DNA of 64,000 bases from Arbacia lixula (taxonomy: Eukaryota; Echinodermata; Echinoidea; Arbacioida; Arbaciidae). The position numbers and the translations under genes were made by a program. The stretch lies in assembly GCA_963669155.1 (NCBI GenBank), contig OZ022581.1:4477299-4541298 (forward strand). The letters run 5' to 3'. Positions 24,085-36,500 of this stretch are shown here, one piece after another; position 1 is the first letter of the stretch; each line of letters begins with the position of its first letter. The notes under the pieces are model-generated. The model did not search any database. It worked only from the letters and a program-made list of their open reading frames with translations, and was not told the origin of the DNA.

Positions 24085-25665
24085 ATGGCATTTTTGCTAG
24101 TGAAAACATCGACAAGCATGTCAAAAATTGCAAGGCATCGGAACTATTGCAACAGAATATACTTTGATCTGTTTCAGTCATCTTTTTGCAAACGCACATT
24201 ATTTAGTGGGACATTATCATTTAATAAATGGCAAAGTGTCACTCTTTGCAAAGGTAGACCAAAGGCTTTGAAAACTTTCAATGTATCTGTGGGCAAAGAC
24301 TTGTGTGCAAAATCACTGAGGGCTATCCAGACCTATACCCCATGCCAAGTTCCTTGGCGAGCAAGCCAGGTTTTGACTCCCGAACAGACCAGTGAAGCCT
24401 TGCAGCAGAATGCAGTAAGTGTGGACTTTGATGCTGAGTCTTCTACGGGAATCATGCAGAGATACGACAGTAACCAGCTGTTCTCCAACAAGCCTGGTGA
24501 GGATCGGAGAGCCATGGCCGAGTGTATACTGACAGATGGTATGCTGTTTGGAGTCTATGACGGCCACGGAGGGACGTCTTGTGCTCAGGCGGTCGGAGAA
24601 CGTCTCTTGAACTACATAGCAGCTGAAATACTCCCATTCAATCAATTATCTCAGGTTTTGAAGAAACTTGAAACGGGAGAGATGACGGATCTGGTAAAGT
24701 GGTATCGTCATCCAAACGAGTACAAGCTGCAAGCCACTGCTGAGCTGTATCAGCAGAGTCTCGTAGCGTACGTCCAAGCAAATCACTCTGTGGATATGTT
24801 AGACGATGACAGTGTTGAAGATGTCCTCAAGACTGCCTTCAATCGCCTGGACAAGGACTTCTCGACAGAAGCGATGCGAGCGGTGACTGAAAACCTGGGT
24901 ATAGAACCCGTGGTGGCAGCGGTGACGGGTAGCTGTGCCTGTGTTGCGTATTTGAAGGACCAGGACCTGTACGTTGCAAATACCGGTGACTGTCGCGCTG
25001 TCTTAGGACGGAAGGTGGGCCATGACCAGTGGCAGGCTGTCTATCTCTCGGTCGACCACAATGCCCAGAACAGAGACGAGGTTGATCGGATAAAGGTTGC
25101 TCACCCGCCAAGCGAGAGCACTAACGTGATCAAGAACGGGCGTCTACTCGGTGAGCTGATGCCTCTACGGGCCTTTGGCAACATCCGCTTCAAGTGGACC
25201 ACCCAGATGCAGCAGAAGCTGCTGCGCACCTTCATGGGCTACGTCCCTCCCAAGAACTTCCACACCCCACCCTACCTGATCACCACCCCGGAGGTCAGGC
25301 ACCATCGCATCACTCCGGACGACAAGTTTCTCATCTTGGCATCGGACGGCCTGTGGGACATGCTGACATCAGACAAAGCTGTGCAGCTGGTTGGCGAGCA
25401 CATGAAATCCATGAAGGCTTCGGGGAAGTACTACCCGCAGGAGGGCGCACGTCTAGGTGGGATCATGGAGGATTTGAAGGAACGGATGGACATTCTCAAG
25501 TCTCTGGACACCAATTCAGCAACTCACCTCATCCGCTATGCCCTGTGTGGAGTGGCAAACGACTTTGATCTCCACAAGCTAGCAGAGATTCTGAGTCTGC
25601 CTGATGCTATAGCAAGGCAGCACAGAGATGATATGACCGTCACTGTCATATATTTTGATTCGTGA
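24085..25665 (+). CDS. PDP1: Pyruvate dehydrogenase [acetyl-transferring]-phosphatase catalytic subunit, mitochondrial
   Basis: PPM-family Mg2+/Mn2+-dependent phosphatase that dephosphorylates and so reactivates the E1 alpha subunit of pyruvate dehydrogenase in the mitochondrial matrix. The 526 residues compare with about 537 in mammals. Residues 1 to about 75 are basic and Ser/Thr-rich without acidic runs, as expected of a transit peptide. The catalytic domain follows: YDGHGG (metal-binding D159-G160), NTGDCRAVLG, the PDP-type insert, LASDGLWDM (D421) and RDDMTV (D515) near the end. The start at 24085 has a purine at -3 and G at +4; the frame is open upstream to 24025 without an ATG. The coding part is a single exon, as in vertebrates. 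A donor-like ggtaag at 23929 and an acceptor-like ttacag ending at 24033 could bound a 5' UTR intron. PDP2 is the paralogue that cannot be fully excluded. Confidence 0.93.
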   Translation: MAFLLVKTSTSMSKIARHRNYCNRIYFDLFQSSFCKRTLFSGTLSFNKWQSVTLCKGRPKALKTFNVSVGKDLCAKSLRAIQTYTPCQVPWRASQVLTPEQTSEALQQNAVSVDFDAESSTGIMQRYDSNQLFSNKPGEDRRAMAECILTDGMLFGVYDGHGGTSCAQAVGERLLNYIAAEILPFNQLSQVLKKLETGEMTDLVKWYRHPNEYKLQATAELYQQSLVAYVQANHSVDMLDDDSVEDVLKTAFNRLDKDFSTEAMRAVTENLGIEPVVAAVTGSCACVAYLKDQDLYVANTGDCRAVLGRKVGHDQWQAVYLSVDHNAQNRDEVDRIKVAHPPSESTNVIKNGRLLGELMPLRAFGNIRFKWTTQMQQKLLRTFMGYVPPKNFHTPPYLITTPEVRHHRITPDDKFLILASDGLWDMLTSDKAVQLVGEHMKSMKASGKYYPQEGARLGGIMEDLKERMDILKSLDTNSATHLIRYALCGVANDFDLHKLAEILSLPDAIARQHRDDMTVTVIYFDS

Positions 25666-27362
25666 ATTTGACATGTTTGCTTGCTAATAAGATGCAGATG
25701 TTCCTATCTTGTTCAAACTCAGGTGTTTGTGTTGTTAGGAGCTTTAGTTTCATCAATCAGGGCTGTACCGGTTGACCCTCTAACATCTTGAAAGGAAAAT
25801 CTTTATTCAGCCTTTTCAGATGGACTCCATTATTCACCGAGCCTGTTAAATACCTCATTTTACAATTTAGTAAACCGGTATTTCCTTTTTTTAGTAAAAA
25901 GAATTTTGAGTTGATACATATTTAATTGAAGGTGTTGAAAAGATGTAGAACTTATTTCGTACATGTATGAAATTGTTCCTGGAAGTGCATACATGTACAA
26001 AAGAATATCTCTGGACTTTAGACTGAAGTTAAATGCTGCTTATCTTAATTCACCTTTGTGGAATTGATAGCATGCTACATGTACACCAAGGAAGAGGTGT
26101 GGATATAATACTTTATATCAATACATTCTTTTTGTACTGCACTGAAACTTCATCTAATAGTTATGTAAGTATGTAGATCACACTCACAGGTCATTCATTA
26201 CAACTTGGTAACGAAAAGACAAACAGATCATAATGTTGTTTTCTAATAGTATATTTGGATAAAATATTGATATGAAAAATATTAGATAATATTTTTGCTT
26301 TGAAAATTGGACACTTATTTGCATAGAATTTAGGCATTACAATTTGTATTTCAATCATGACAAGCAACATGATTTTCAAAAGAAAATGTATTCTGAAGTA
26401 TTATTTGAATTACTGTAGTAAGATTTATAAACTTCATTTTTTTTAAGTCTCTACACACATATAAATTATTCACTCTTCAGTCTATTGGGGCTATATAAAA
26501 GACCATTAGTCAGAGTGTCAGACCTTAGCTCATCATGCTCTTGTGTCAAACTGTTCCATTTTTTTTTTATGTATGTGCATTAAAAGTATATAGTTGTGAA
26601 CTGAATTTGTGAAAAGGGCATTAAATGCATTTTAAATGCTTATAGCTTTCTAGTTACATCAGCATGCATGTATATAGATTTAGATAATTGTGCTATGTTT
26701 AGCATTGGTAAAAAAATGTTTAAGCATTGGTAAAAGCATTGGTAAAAGCATTGGTAAAATCAGGACATCCTGTTTATAGTATGTAATTTGTGTACAAGAA
26801 TGTTTATTTTTGCCTTGGTATGCTTGTAATTGCTTGCAATCAGCCAAAAGCTGCTAGTGCTGTGAACATATTTGTAGGGCCAGAGCATCAATGTTAAACA
26901 AGAACTGCTTGCAAATGATTATTATCAAATTGTACATTCACATTTTCCATAAATCTAGAGGAGAGCAAATACAGAGAAAGAAAAGTGTGCATGTAAAGCA
27001 TTGCAAACATTTTATATTATCCCTCTAGCAAAGCATGATCACACTGTTTTTCTAATATTTCTGATCCCTTAACAAAAGTGCTACATCTAGTTAACAAAAT
27101 TTCAAGCTATATGATGAAATATCAACCCTGATACCCAAATAAAACCCTCCAAACTAGTGAAAAATACCCCTTATGTTTTAAGCTGTTTGTTGTTGTTGAA
27201 ATCCCCTGCCAAAAAAAGATTGTACACTATTATCATTATGGAATGCACGAGTACAATAATCTTTGTAAAACATTCAAGGACAAATAATCAATGAAATGAT
27301 GTGCTTCATAATTTGCAAAAGACTGCTACATGTGCATAAATAAAACGTACAAAGAAAAAAAA
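25666..27362 (+). other. PDP1 3' flank, likely long 3' UTR
   Basis: AT-rich, without coding signal. An aataaa at 27339-27344 followed by an A-rich stretch is a candidate distal polyadenylation signal. A short tandem of gcattggtaaaa (about 26703-26759) lies within. Confidence 0.35.
26703..26760 (+). repeat. Short tandem repeat of gcattggtaaaa
   Basis: Four copies of gcattggtaaaa, the first followed by an insertion. Confidence 0.8.
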
Positions 27363-28243
27363 AATGACTGCTCCTGGCTGGTGCTACATATTAGGACAGA
27401 ACAGCATTTATGAAGACAAAGGTAATGATGGCATCATATGCAATACTGAGTACAGTATTTTGTTTGTATTGGTTATTATCAAACTTTTACTCTCGTCTTC
27501 CATATTTAAATCAATTATAATCTTTTACTGTTTGATTAATGATTGCACACACTAATCACATTTAATACTGAAATATGTGCGGTAATAGTTAGTCTACATT
27601 TGGTTTCATGTGGCAACCACATGCAACAATATTTACTGAGGTATGACTGTATGGTGATAGACTTTCTAATATACATCTAGATCTGTAAATCTAGAAACAA
27701 AACTTTGAAATGGTGGTATGAGATGTCGGTAAATGTAGAAAGCTTTTTTTTTTTGTCTTGATGTGGAATTTTAGACATATATTTCTGTCCCATTTTCTGC
27801 CATTTGACCATGTGCATGTTCTGCTTGAATTATGGAATTCTTGCCTCTTTGAGTTTTCTTCTCAGAACTGCAGTGCTTAACAATTTTTGTTAGAAGACTT
27901 ACGTCTGTGTTTAACTTTAAGAGAGAGCGTGTTTTTTTTTTAAAGTACATATGAATTAATGATTTTCTTTGAAGTGGCAATTGACAGGTAAATTCCCTCT
28001 GGTGAGTTGCTTTCTGTGAAAGCAAATTGGTACAATCTGCAATGTATTTATGAGAAATAAGGAAGTTAAACACAATTTACCTACTGTAGTTAAATTAGCA
28101 ACAACGGCGATTAATGATGTAAATGAGAGAGCCTCTGTTTTGTCAAAAATGCATGACACATCAGGATGTTTGCAACATTAATATTCTATGGCCAACTTCA
28201 CTCTTCTGACGTGAAAGAATGTGCAATTTGTTGTATTGGATTA

Positions 28244-28467
28244 CACTCCAGCTCAAAGGAATTGGCATAGGGAAAGGGAAAGGGAAGAGCGGGAAGGAGC
28301 CGCAGTTGTAAACCGCAGTATATTTTGTCCAGTTCAGCATGAAACACGATGCTTTAGCCTAAAAAGCATGTTTTATGCTAAACTGGACAAAATATACCGT
28401 GGTTTAAAACTGCGGCTCCTTCCCTTTCCCTTTCCCTAAAGTATGCCAATCCCTTTGAACTGTAGTG
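28244..28467. mobile_element. TA-flanked palindromic MITE (CACTACAGCTC), copy 2
   Basis: Same arms and length as the 19.2-kb copy, with TA on both sides. The ends are cactccagctcaaagg and ttgaactgtagtg. Confidence 0.85.
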
Positions 28468-28799
28468 TATATGCCCCATTATGCCTTTCTTTTTACAACT
28501 CTATATTTCTCAAACTTTTCAATACAATGTACTTATCACAGATACCTACACCAAAAGGTACTAATGTTGTGCAGATGATTTTGAAATATTATTGTCTTTC
28601 TTTAAAAGAAGCCGTACTGCCTGTATACATTATGCATGTTAAACATGTAAACAAATGGTTTGTTTTAAGTTATTGTTCTCGGGCATGTGTCATTTTGCTC
28701 TGTGGCTCTTCATGAATAAAGTTGAAGTGTTGTTTACATACAATTACATATTCGTGTGAAAGATTGTTTTTGTTCATTTATTTTGCTGAGATGGACGAC

Positions 28800-29040
28800 T
28801 AGGATGTATACAGGAAAGGAGTGAGAGGGAAGGGGGTAGGGGGTGGGGGGGGGGAGGGGTGAGGAGAGAGAGGGAGGGAAGAGGGTTGAAGAAGAGGATG
28901 GGGAGGGAGGAGGAGGACGGGAAAAGTAGAGGAAGGCAAAAGGGTGGAATGCAATGCCGAAAGAGAGGAAGGGCAGGCATTGTTGAAGGAGAGGACAATA
29001 GGAGAAGAGGAAAACACAGAGGGATGAATGCAGGGCACCT
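28800..29040 (+). repeat. Polypurine tract of about 240 bp
   Basis: It is almost all A and G on the plus strand (gaggag, gggggg, gaaggg words). The long frames on both strands here come from low complexity. Confidence 0.75.
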
Positions 29041-29184
29041 GAGATGAAAATGACAAAGAAAGCCAGGGAAGTCATGAACAAATGTCATTGGCCTACTGCT
29101 AAAATCAGTACATGTATCTTAAAATCGCTTTATGTACAGTATTTGTATTGAATATGATTGATACTCCATATGGAAATGGACTAT

Positions 29185-29400
29185 CTCTCCATCTTTTCTC
29201 TACCTCTGCCCTTCCTTCACACTTCTGCTTCACCCCTTTCACCCCTCTTTCTCTTCCTCCCTTCCCTACAGCATATCATTCACCTCTTTTTTCTTTTCTC
29301 TCCCTCGTGTCCTTTTTTTTCTCTCAAGAACCACATCCCCTCCCCATCACCACCACCACCATTCTACTCTCTCCCTCTATCCACCTCTCTTTCTCCATGT
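29185..29400 (+). repeat. Polypyrimidine-rich tract
   Basis: Rich in C and T on the plus strand (cttcctccc, ctctctttctc), about 150 bp after the polypurine tract. Low complexity; no gene. Confidence 0.65.
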
Positions 29401-29466
29401 TTTGGTGGTCACTTCAGCCATCAGTACAAGGTGACAAAAGAGTTATGGCAGAAGAAGTATACAGTA

Positions 29467-29616
29467 GTGCCATTCTCATTGGGCTTAAACAATCACGAAA
29501 TTAGAAAAATCGCGAAGTTAGGTTGAAATTTGCCTAGCAACCGTACCAAAAGCCAAATGGTCCTATTGTCCCTGTCCCCTAACTTCGCAATTTTTAGAGC
29601 CCAATGAGAATGGCAC
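29467..29616. mobile_element. GTGCCATTCTCAT MITE, copy 2
   Basis: Same termini and TA flanks as the 11.0-kb element. The right arm has one atcgcgaagttag unit fewer. Confidence 0.85.
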
Positions 29617-31451
29617 TACATGTAGTATCTTGTTTGCTCACCTAGTGTTTCGATCCTGTCTATATCTATCCTACCATTTCGTTCATTTCTTCCCTCCTAT
29701 CCTTCCATTCCGTAAAGGGTTGGAGTTGCTACTATCATCTTGGCCATGCGCACACAGGGTGATATAAATACAAACTATACACAGAAAACATCTTCAGATT
29801 GTTGGTTGAGTATGATCAAGATGATTTATTTGGTGTCAAAGTAGCAAAAAGAAACTCAAACATTACTGCTACATAAAATCTGCATGCATGGTTGGTTGAT
29901 GGGACGTTGAAAATAAATGTAAAAACAAACAACTGCATGCAAAAGGAAAGGCACAAATCAATATATATATTTATATTTACATGTTCAGTTAGACATTTTG
30001 TTAGCTCTCAAGATAGTATAGTTTTAAAATAGTCACAAAAACACAAATGCATTCGTTTCTGTTCGTGGCTCACTATATAAACATCTTAAGATGTTTTGGT
30101 TTGCATAAGAAATCAAGTACTGGAATGTTCAAAATGATACAAATATCTAAAAAAAAAAAACCTTTCCAATTAACAGATCTACATATCATACATAAAGTGG
30201 TATAAGTCCATGTAACCCATGTAACACATGGACTGAATTTTAGATTCTGATACATTGAGATTACTTGGTGTAGCACTGAGGTATTTTTTTTTTTGTATCA
30301 AACTCATTTGACTTACAGTGCTTTATGTTTTCTCCTAAACATGGCTTCTCTACTGCGTAACCCTGTTTCTTCTTTTGTTATTGCAGTAAGATATTCCCAT
30401 CAGTAGCAACTGTTATTGAGCAAAAAGGTCAAAAACATGATTTAAATCACTCATCAATATTCATATATCCTTGATAACCATCATGACAATCATTAAGAAA
30501 AAGGTCTATAGCATGGTTTAAATAATGCACTCATCAATATTCACACTTAAAAACACAATAAATATCCCAGTCATATCAAGGTTGAAGATCAAAATGACCA
30601 CCTCCCCCATTGATGCAACTTACCACACGTAATACCCACAATTCCCATAAACCTATAGGAGGGGGAGGGGAGAGGAAGGGGGTCATTTTGACCCCCCTGT
30701 ATAAAATCCATGACTGCACTTAACTGCAGCACATCGTGACACATCTTTTCATGACTTTTTCTTTTGAGTCCAATTTAAGAAAAAAATAGACACTACGTTC
30801 AAAGGTTATGCAACATCATATATGTTAATCGCATGTCAGATCAAAATCGGACAAAAAAGGAGATCTCACATAGGTTTGTTCCCCCAGAAAATTATGCAGC
30901 TGCGCTCTTAACATGTTCCTTTCTCTCCATGCAAAATGTTGCGACGATACAACCTCCCGTGGCCGAGATATTGGGGGGTCAATATGACCTCCCCCCCTGT
31001 CAAAACCTGCTCTCAAAAAGCCCTGCCAGAAACTAAGGGTACATATTTTTCTGAACTCCATAATAATCAGCCCTGTAGGTAACATCACAAACTGTGAGTG
31101 AGGTTCAGAGTACTGTTCCTAAGAGGTGAGCTCTGAGAAAAGCGGAAAGCTGTTGGCTTGATGATGTCAGCTGTTTGACAGATTGTCGTCAGGAGGAAAC
31201 GGGGTGGTTCAAATGTAAACTACGGATAGTTGAAGCTATAACTCTGATCCCTGTAGAATTTCATGACACTAGACCCTATCTTTAAATGTGGCGAATACCC
31301 TGCAATAGTTTCATGTCCCATGACTTCTCTTCCAAAAAGTCACTGCCACTTTCTGCTCTTGTAAATACATTAAGCCAATTTGCTTTTTCACGGTGCAATT
31401 TCTTCTATTGCAACATGCCAGACATGAGTGCTCATGAAAATTACAACAATA

Positions 31452-31621
31452 GTGGCATTCTCATTGGGCTTAAAAAAATCATGATGTTAGAAAAATCGCG
31501 AAGTTAGGGTGAAAATTGCCTATCAACTGTACCAAAAGCCGAATGGTCCCATTGTCCCTATCCCCTAACTTCGCGATTTTTCTAACTTCGCAATTTTTTT
31601 AAAGCCCAATGAGAATGGCAC
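31452..31621. mobile_element. GTGCCATTCTCAT MITE, copy 3
   Basis: Same structure as the 11.0-kb copy. TA on the left, TT on the right where the target copy has mutated. Confidence 0.83.
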
Positions 31622-32819
31622 TTTTATGCTGTTGTTTCCTTATTCAATGGGGAAGGACAAACACATTATGTGAACAGTTTTATACAAATTGTGCATGAAT
31701 TAACAAAGGTGAAATTTGTAGGTTAAAACAAGGCCACACGTACTCGAAACCACTGCAGTGTGAATCAGCATATTGCTTGTAAACTTGTGTACGCTCATCT
31801 CATGACACTGCAATGAGGAAATATTTTTTCAGGCATGTATACAAATGTAAAAATTGGAAGAATGAATGACACTGTGCATAGATCTGATTGATTGTTCATT
31901 GAAAGCTTGAGGCAGGTATTGTACAGAAATGAATAATCACATTGTGTGATAGTTATATTGATCAATGATTATTCTGCTTTACCTTGCCAAAGAAGGAGTC
32001 ATTCATGACTTTTCATTGCACCCAGCATGCAGACAAAATCTGTCAAATTAGTTTTTATCTTATTATAAGATATTCAATCTATTAAACATGATGTGGTGTT
32101 GGATTGGTACCAATGCAAATGACAGACAAAATCTTGCTCATTTATAAGAAGAGCCACTTTTGCTACATGCGTCCTTTTGTCAATGTAGCACAGCACGATT
32201 GCAAACAGTGTATATATACTACATATACAGATAACAACACCCTCTTACAGATAACACCCTTGTACATACAGAAAAAACTGCATTCTCTACTGATGCCCCA
32301 AAATTCATTTGACAGCTGTGAATCTTGGCATCTTCTACCCTGCATATTTCTTAAGTGGCTTATAGGAATGAAATGTATCGCAAGAATCTTCTGACGTGAC
32401 ACTAAATGGTCCAAGGTGAATCCTAGAAACATCTCACTTCTACAGTTAGGAGCACTACTTGCACTACTCCCAATGCAATCCCCAGGCAGTAATTAGCAGC
32501 CTGCAGACAAATACTCACATGTGACCCTGTTTCATGACACCACTTGCGTCTCGTTAGATGAAACCACAGCTGTATGTAGTCTGGAGTCTGGAGACATTTA
32601 CACTATTTTGGGCCATCCTAAGTCTCCTATATCAGACTTATCGTCAATCTGACATGAAGGAAACATAGCATTCTTGGCCATAAAATATTCTGTAAAACAA
32701 AGCTCATTCGCAAGGCTCTTTCACTGTAATCATTACCCAAAACAGACTTAAAAAAGTGTTTATAGTAAAAGAAAGTATGAGCGAAGTGTACTTATGAATA
32801 TCATGCCCACTCAATGCCT

Positions 32820-32909
32820 TTAACTCTTTGTGTGCCCCATGTGTCCTTTTTGCACCGCTTAGCACTAGACACTATAGAACAGCAGTTTATCTGGCACACA
32901 AAGGGTTAA
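32820..32909. mobile_element. 90-bp TTAA palindromic mini-element
   Basis: TTAA then ctctttgtgtgcc at the left, and ggcacacaaaggg then TTAA at the right. A relative sits in an ANKAR intron at 42499-42586. Confidence 0.65.
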
Positions 32910-33065
32910 TACAAGGTTGGGACTGATGAGCTGGCACTTAACATTCTGAAGTTCTTGAGCACTCCACGGTCATCATCTTTAGTCAATTGGTCAATTCAAA
33001 CTACGGCATACCAAGGGAACCGAGATAGGACCCCACTATTGCACCATTACCAATACACCCGAAAG

Positions 33066-33240
33066 GCCACCGCAGGCAACGCAATTTTGCTACGATTCTG
33101 CAGTCGCAACAGCCTTTGACTGGAAATGTGATGTCACATATCTGTCACAAAATCTAGTGACGCGGTCCTGCGAATCAGCCAGTTGACTCGCGGTCATATG
33201 ACTGATCGGATTATGTTGTCTGCGGTGACCTTTCACTCTC
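33066..33240. repeat. Dispersed repeat (GATTCTGCAGTCGCAA family), copy 1
   Basis: Shares cgattctgcagtcgcaa, gactggaaatgtgatgtcac and cctgcgaatcagccagt with 39350-39690 and 53280-53403. It lies just beyond the ANKAR stop codon and may be in its 3' UTR. Type unknown. Confidence 0.65.
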
Positions 33241-33271
33241 ACAGAGCTGCCGGGTTACCCAGGATGCATCA

Positions 33272-33597
33272 TCAGGAAGCCGGCACTCCTGCGGCCGATC
33301 GCTGCGAGACTGAGCTCCTCGCCATTGAGGCGTGGCTCCACAGCCTAGACTGTCTACTCATGTTAGAGGGCGCCCTTTCTCCCAACACACTACTCGCCGC
33401 GCCCGTGTAGCGCGACTCTGACGGTGCCGCAGAGAAGGTCACCCCGCCCGTGCCATTGCCGTTCATGATGCGCTGCATCTCCGTGGCAACCGTGGCCGCG
33501 TCGTCATGAAAGCTGGAACTCGTGGGGTTCGTGGGCGAACTTGGCGGGTGACTCAGTCCACTCAGCTCCCCAGAGCTCAGTGTCGTGAACCGATTGT
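33272..33597 (-). CDS. ANKAR: ANKAR last coding exon
   Basis: Acceptor cctccctgcag. A 107-residue Ser/Thr/Ala-rich tail ends SQRSAAGVPAS, then TGA. The 36-bp minisatellite begins about 65 bp before the splice site. Confidence 0.82.
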
Positions 33598-36500
33598 CTG
33601 CAGGGAGGGAGGGAGAAGGAAGCGAACATTATTATAGGGTACCATTGCAGCACTCAACTGCTCAGTAAACTTGCGTTCACATGAGGCACTAAAGTACTCA
33701 GTAAAGGTGCGTTCACATGAGGCACTAAACTGCTCAGTAAAGGTCCATTCACATGAGGCACTAAACTGCTCAGTAAAGGTGCATTCACATGAGGCACTAA
33801 ACTGCTCAGTAAAGGTGCATTCACATGAGGCACTAAACTGCTCAGTAAAGGTGCATTCACTGAGGCACTAAACTGCTCAGTAAAGGTGCATTCACATGAG
33901 GCACTTAACTGCTCAGTAAATGTGCATTCACATGAGGCAGTAAACTGCTCAGTGAAGGTGCATTCACATGAGGCACTAAACTGCTCAGTAAAGGTGCATT
34001 CACATGAGGCACTTAACTGCTCAGTAAAGGTGCATTCACATGAGGCACTTAACTGCTCAGTATAGGTGCAATTACACGAGGCACTAAATGCTCAGTAAAG
34101 GTGGGTTCAGATAAATGTGGTTTGCCATTGCAACTTACAATTCATGTTAGTGAATTGCCACTACAAAACAACAGAAGAAATAGCTACATAATAACAGAGT
34201 TTTAAATATCAAGGCATCCAACAGTCCTTTTTAGGATTACCACAACTTCTAGAAAGAAATAAATCCCTCCCTTTCTCACATGGTGTTCCGTAATTTTCTA
34301 GTATAATACTAAGGTAGTCCATCACTTTGCTTTTCTATGAATGGTTCCGTATAATTGGTGTGATCAATGACACATGGCAGCGGAAAAATCCATCCAGTGT
34401 GAACACACTTTCTTTATGACGTTCTTGGAATTCAGACAATGTTTTGTCTGTGAACTACCTCTCATATCACACAAACACATGAGGACAATCAAACAGACAA
34501 ATAAAAAGTAATGTAGTGTAACAGGAATTTGCCCATATCTAGGAGAAGAATGAAGATATTTTTATCACAATTGTAAATAGGAATATGGAACGTTTTCTGC
34601 TCTATTGATAGTAGGATATCAGTAAGTTGAACTTCCAAGAAATAAAAAGACAACAATACATACTTCCTATTCATATTAAAACTAGTAGGCAGTACTGCTA
34701 TGAACAAATATCCTTGCTGTGAAGACATACAATATGCGGTACATATTTGCAAATGTATAACTCCAATCATAATTTATGGCAGTACATGCTTAAAGCATCT
34801 CTATCTATATGCTACCACTGTAATGAACATGAATTTGTCATGCATTCCAACTTCTCATACAATATATAAAACCTGTATAAATAACATGTACCTATGCAAA
34901 TGTCTAAGTACTATGAAGGACTGAAACTACTACTACTACTTCTACTATAATTACCACTAATACTATTATCCTACTCTTCGAACAACAATGGTGGTACTAC
35001 TACTACTACTACTACCATTTCCGCTATTGCTACAGACTATTAAGCAAATAATCAACGTTGGTGAGAGTGATGGGACAAACTATCACTTCCGAGGTGATCT
35101 GGATGTAGCTATCTTTCCAAAGCGCAGCTGAGGAAAGAAAGCGTATGCATACATTCAGATCGCCGAGGAAGTGATAGTTCGTCTTATTGCCTGAAACCAA
35201 AAGTTGATTATTTGCTTTATATTCCACATCTGAAACAAACTATACCAAAAATGACAATTTGACGTACAAAAGTAATGTTTGCTTCTCTACCTAACCCTGA
35301 GCCGCTGCCATGGGGAACACGCATTAGGAGCGTGTTAGGACACATTAGTAGGAGCTACTGTTAGTCAATTGATAGTCTGAGTGTAACACACTTTTTATTT
35401 TGCGCGTAATCAAAATATTGATCATGCTTTAGGATTGTGAGGAGTGAAGGGATCAACTAAACCAAAAAGTACTATCACCTAGAGTGTAACGAACTTTTCT
35501 TCTCAGGTGATCAGATGGGCAAAGCTACGCTTTATCTCGTGATCAACTCTTGACCAATCCTATAGCAACATTCTTAGTACGTGGAATATAATGATAAATA
35601 TCACTGCAAATGTGTCACACAAATACATAGTCTCAAGACCCCCTTGTAATACCTATGCTCATGACTTGACTCTAGTAGCAAAGAATGAAGACACCAAAAG
35701 ACATACCAGGAAGATTCACTGGTGCCTCCGATGAAGGCGTTGTTTACTGAATAAGTGGTAATTTCCATGGTGGTTTTATTTTCGTGAATTTTGCGAATCA
35801 ATCATTGCAAAAATTTCCCCGTTGGTTCATGTCCATTCATACTAATGAAAGCACTTCTAAAGTCGTGAAAAATAGCACTCGCAAAATGGGAGATTTATTC
35901 CCAAATTGCGAAAATATTGATGTTTACAGTATTTGATTTATATCATTTATTGACACCTTATGATGGGCCAAGCGGGAAACAAAATGTTAACTTTCCCAAA
36001 GATTCTTTCAGATGTATAAAGACAGAGGAGCTATTCAATTCTTTGTAATTTTCTGCCACTGTTTGAGCAAACTAGTGGAAATACAACTTAGAGTTGTGGG
36101 GGGAAAAATATTGTTTTAGAAATAGCGAGTCGTAAGGTGCCAAGCCAGAAAAAGGAACATCTGGACATTCTTCCAAAACCTGGATAAATACTTTTTGATA
36201 ACAGTTCTTGGCCCTCTTACAACATAGAAATGTGAAATCAGAGACCAGGGTCCCATTGCATAAAACTTACCATTTATGGTAACTCTGTCACCAATGGTAA
36301 CTACCATGGTAACACAACTCAACAGCCAATCGAATTCAAGGTTTCCATAGAAGTTGCCATTGATAGCGAAGTTACCATCAATGGTAAGTTTTATGCAACA
36401 GGACCCAGATAGTACTTCTTTTCAGAGGAAGTTCATCCTCTACTAGAAATATCATTGGTTGCATAGAGTGCTCTTTACTATAAATACAAGAGCTGAATTA

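Larger units (their letters stand above)
27363..33065. other. Intergenic region between convergent PDP1 and ANKAR
   Basis: No supported gene. It contains two GTGCCATTCTCAT MITEs, one CACTACAGCTC MITE, a short TTAA palindrome (32820-32909) and the purine/pyrimidine tracts at 28.8-29.4 kb. A locally duplicated segment lies near 30420-30560 (two copies of cactcatcaatattca). Confidence 0.5.

Noticed and set aside
24313-25568. Several frames of 60-124 codons overlapping PDP1
   Set aside because: Shadows of the PDP1 coding sequence, with no family resemblance.
28734-29526. Frames of 85-130 codons rich in Pro/Ser/Leu
   Set aside because: Low-complexity purine/pyrimidine tracts open in several frames at once. 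No splice or start context.
33654-33871. Repetitive open frames on both strands (12-residue repeat)
   Set aside because: They result from a 36-bp unit divisible by three. Neither joins in frame to the ANKAR last exon before a stop.
33660-34115. CRISPR-like array of regular repeats
   Set aside because: The repeats are directly contiguous 36-bp units without unique spacers, in an animal intron. It is a minisatellite.
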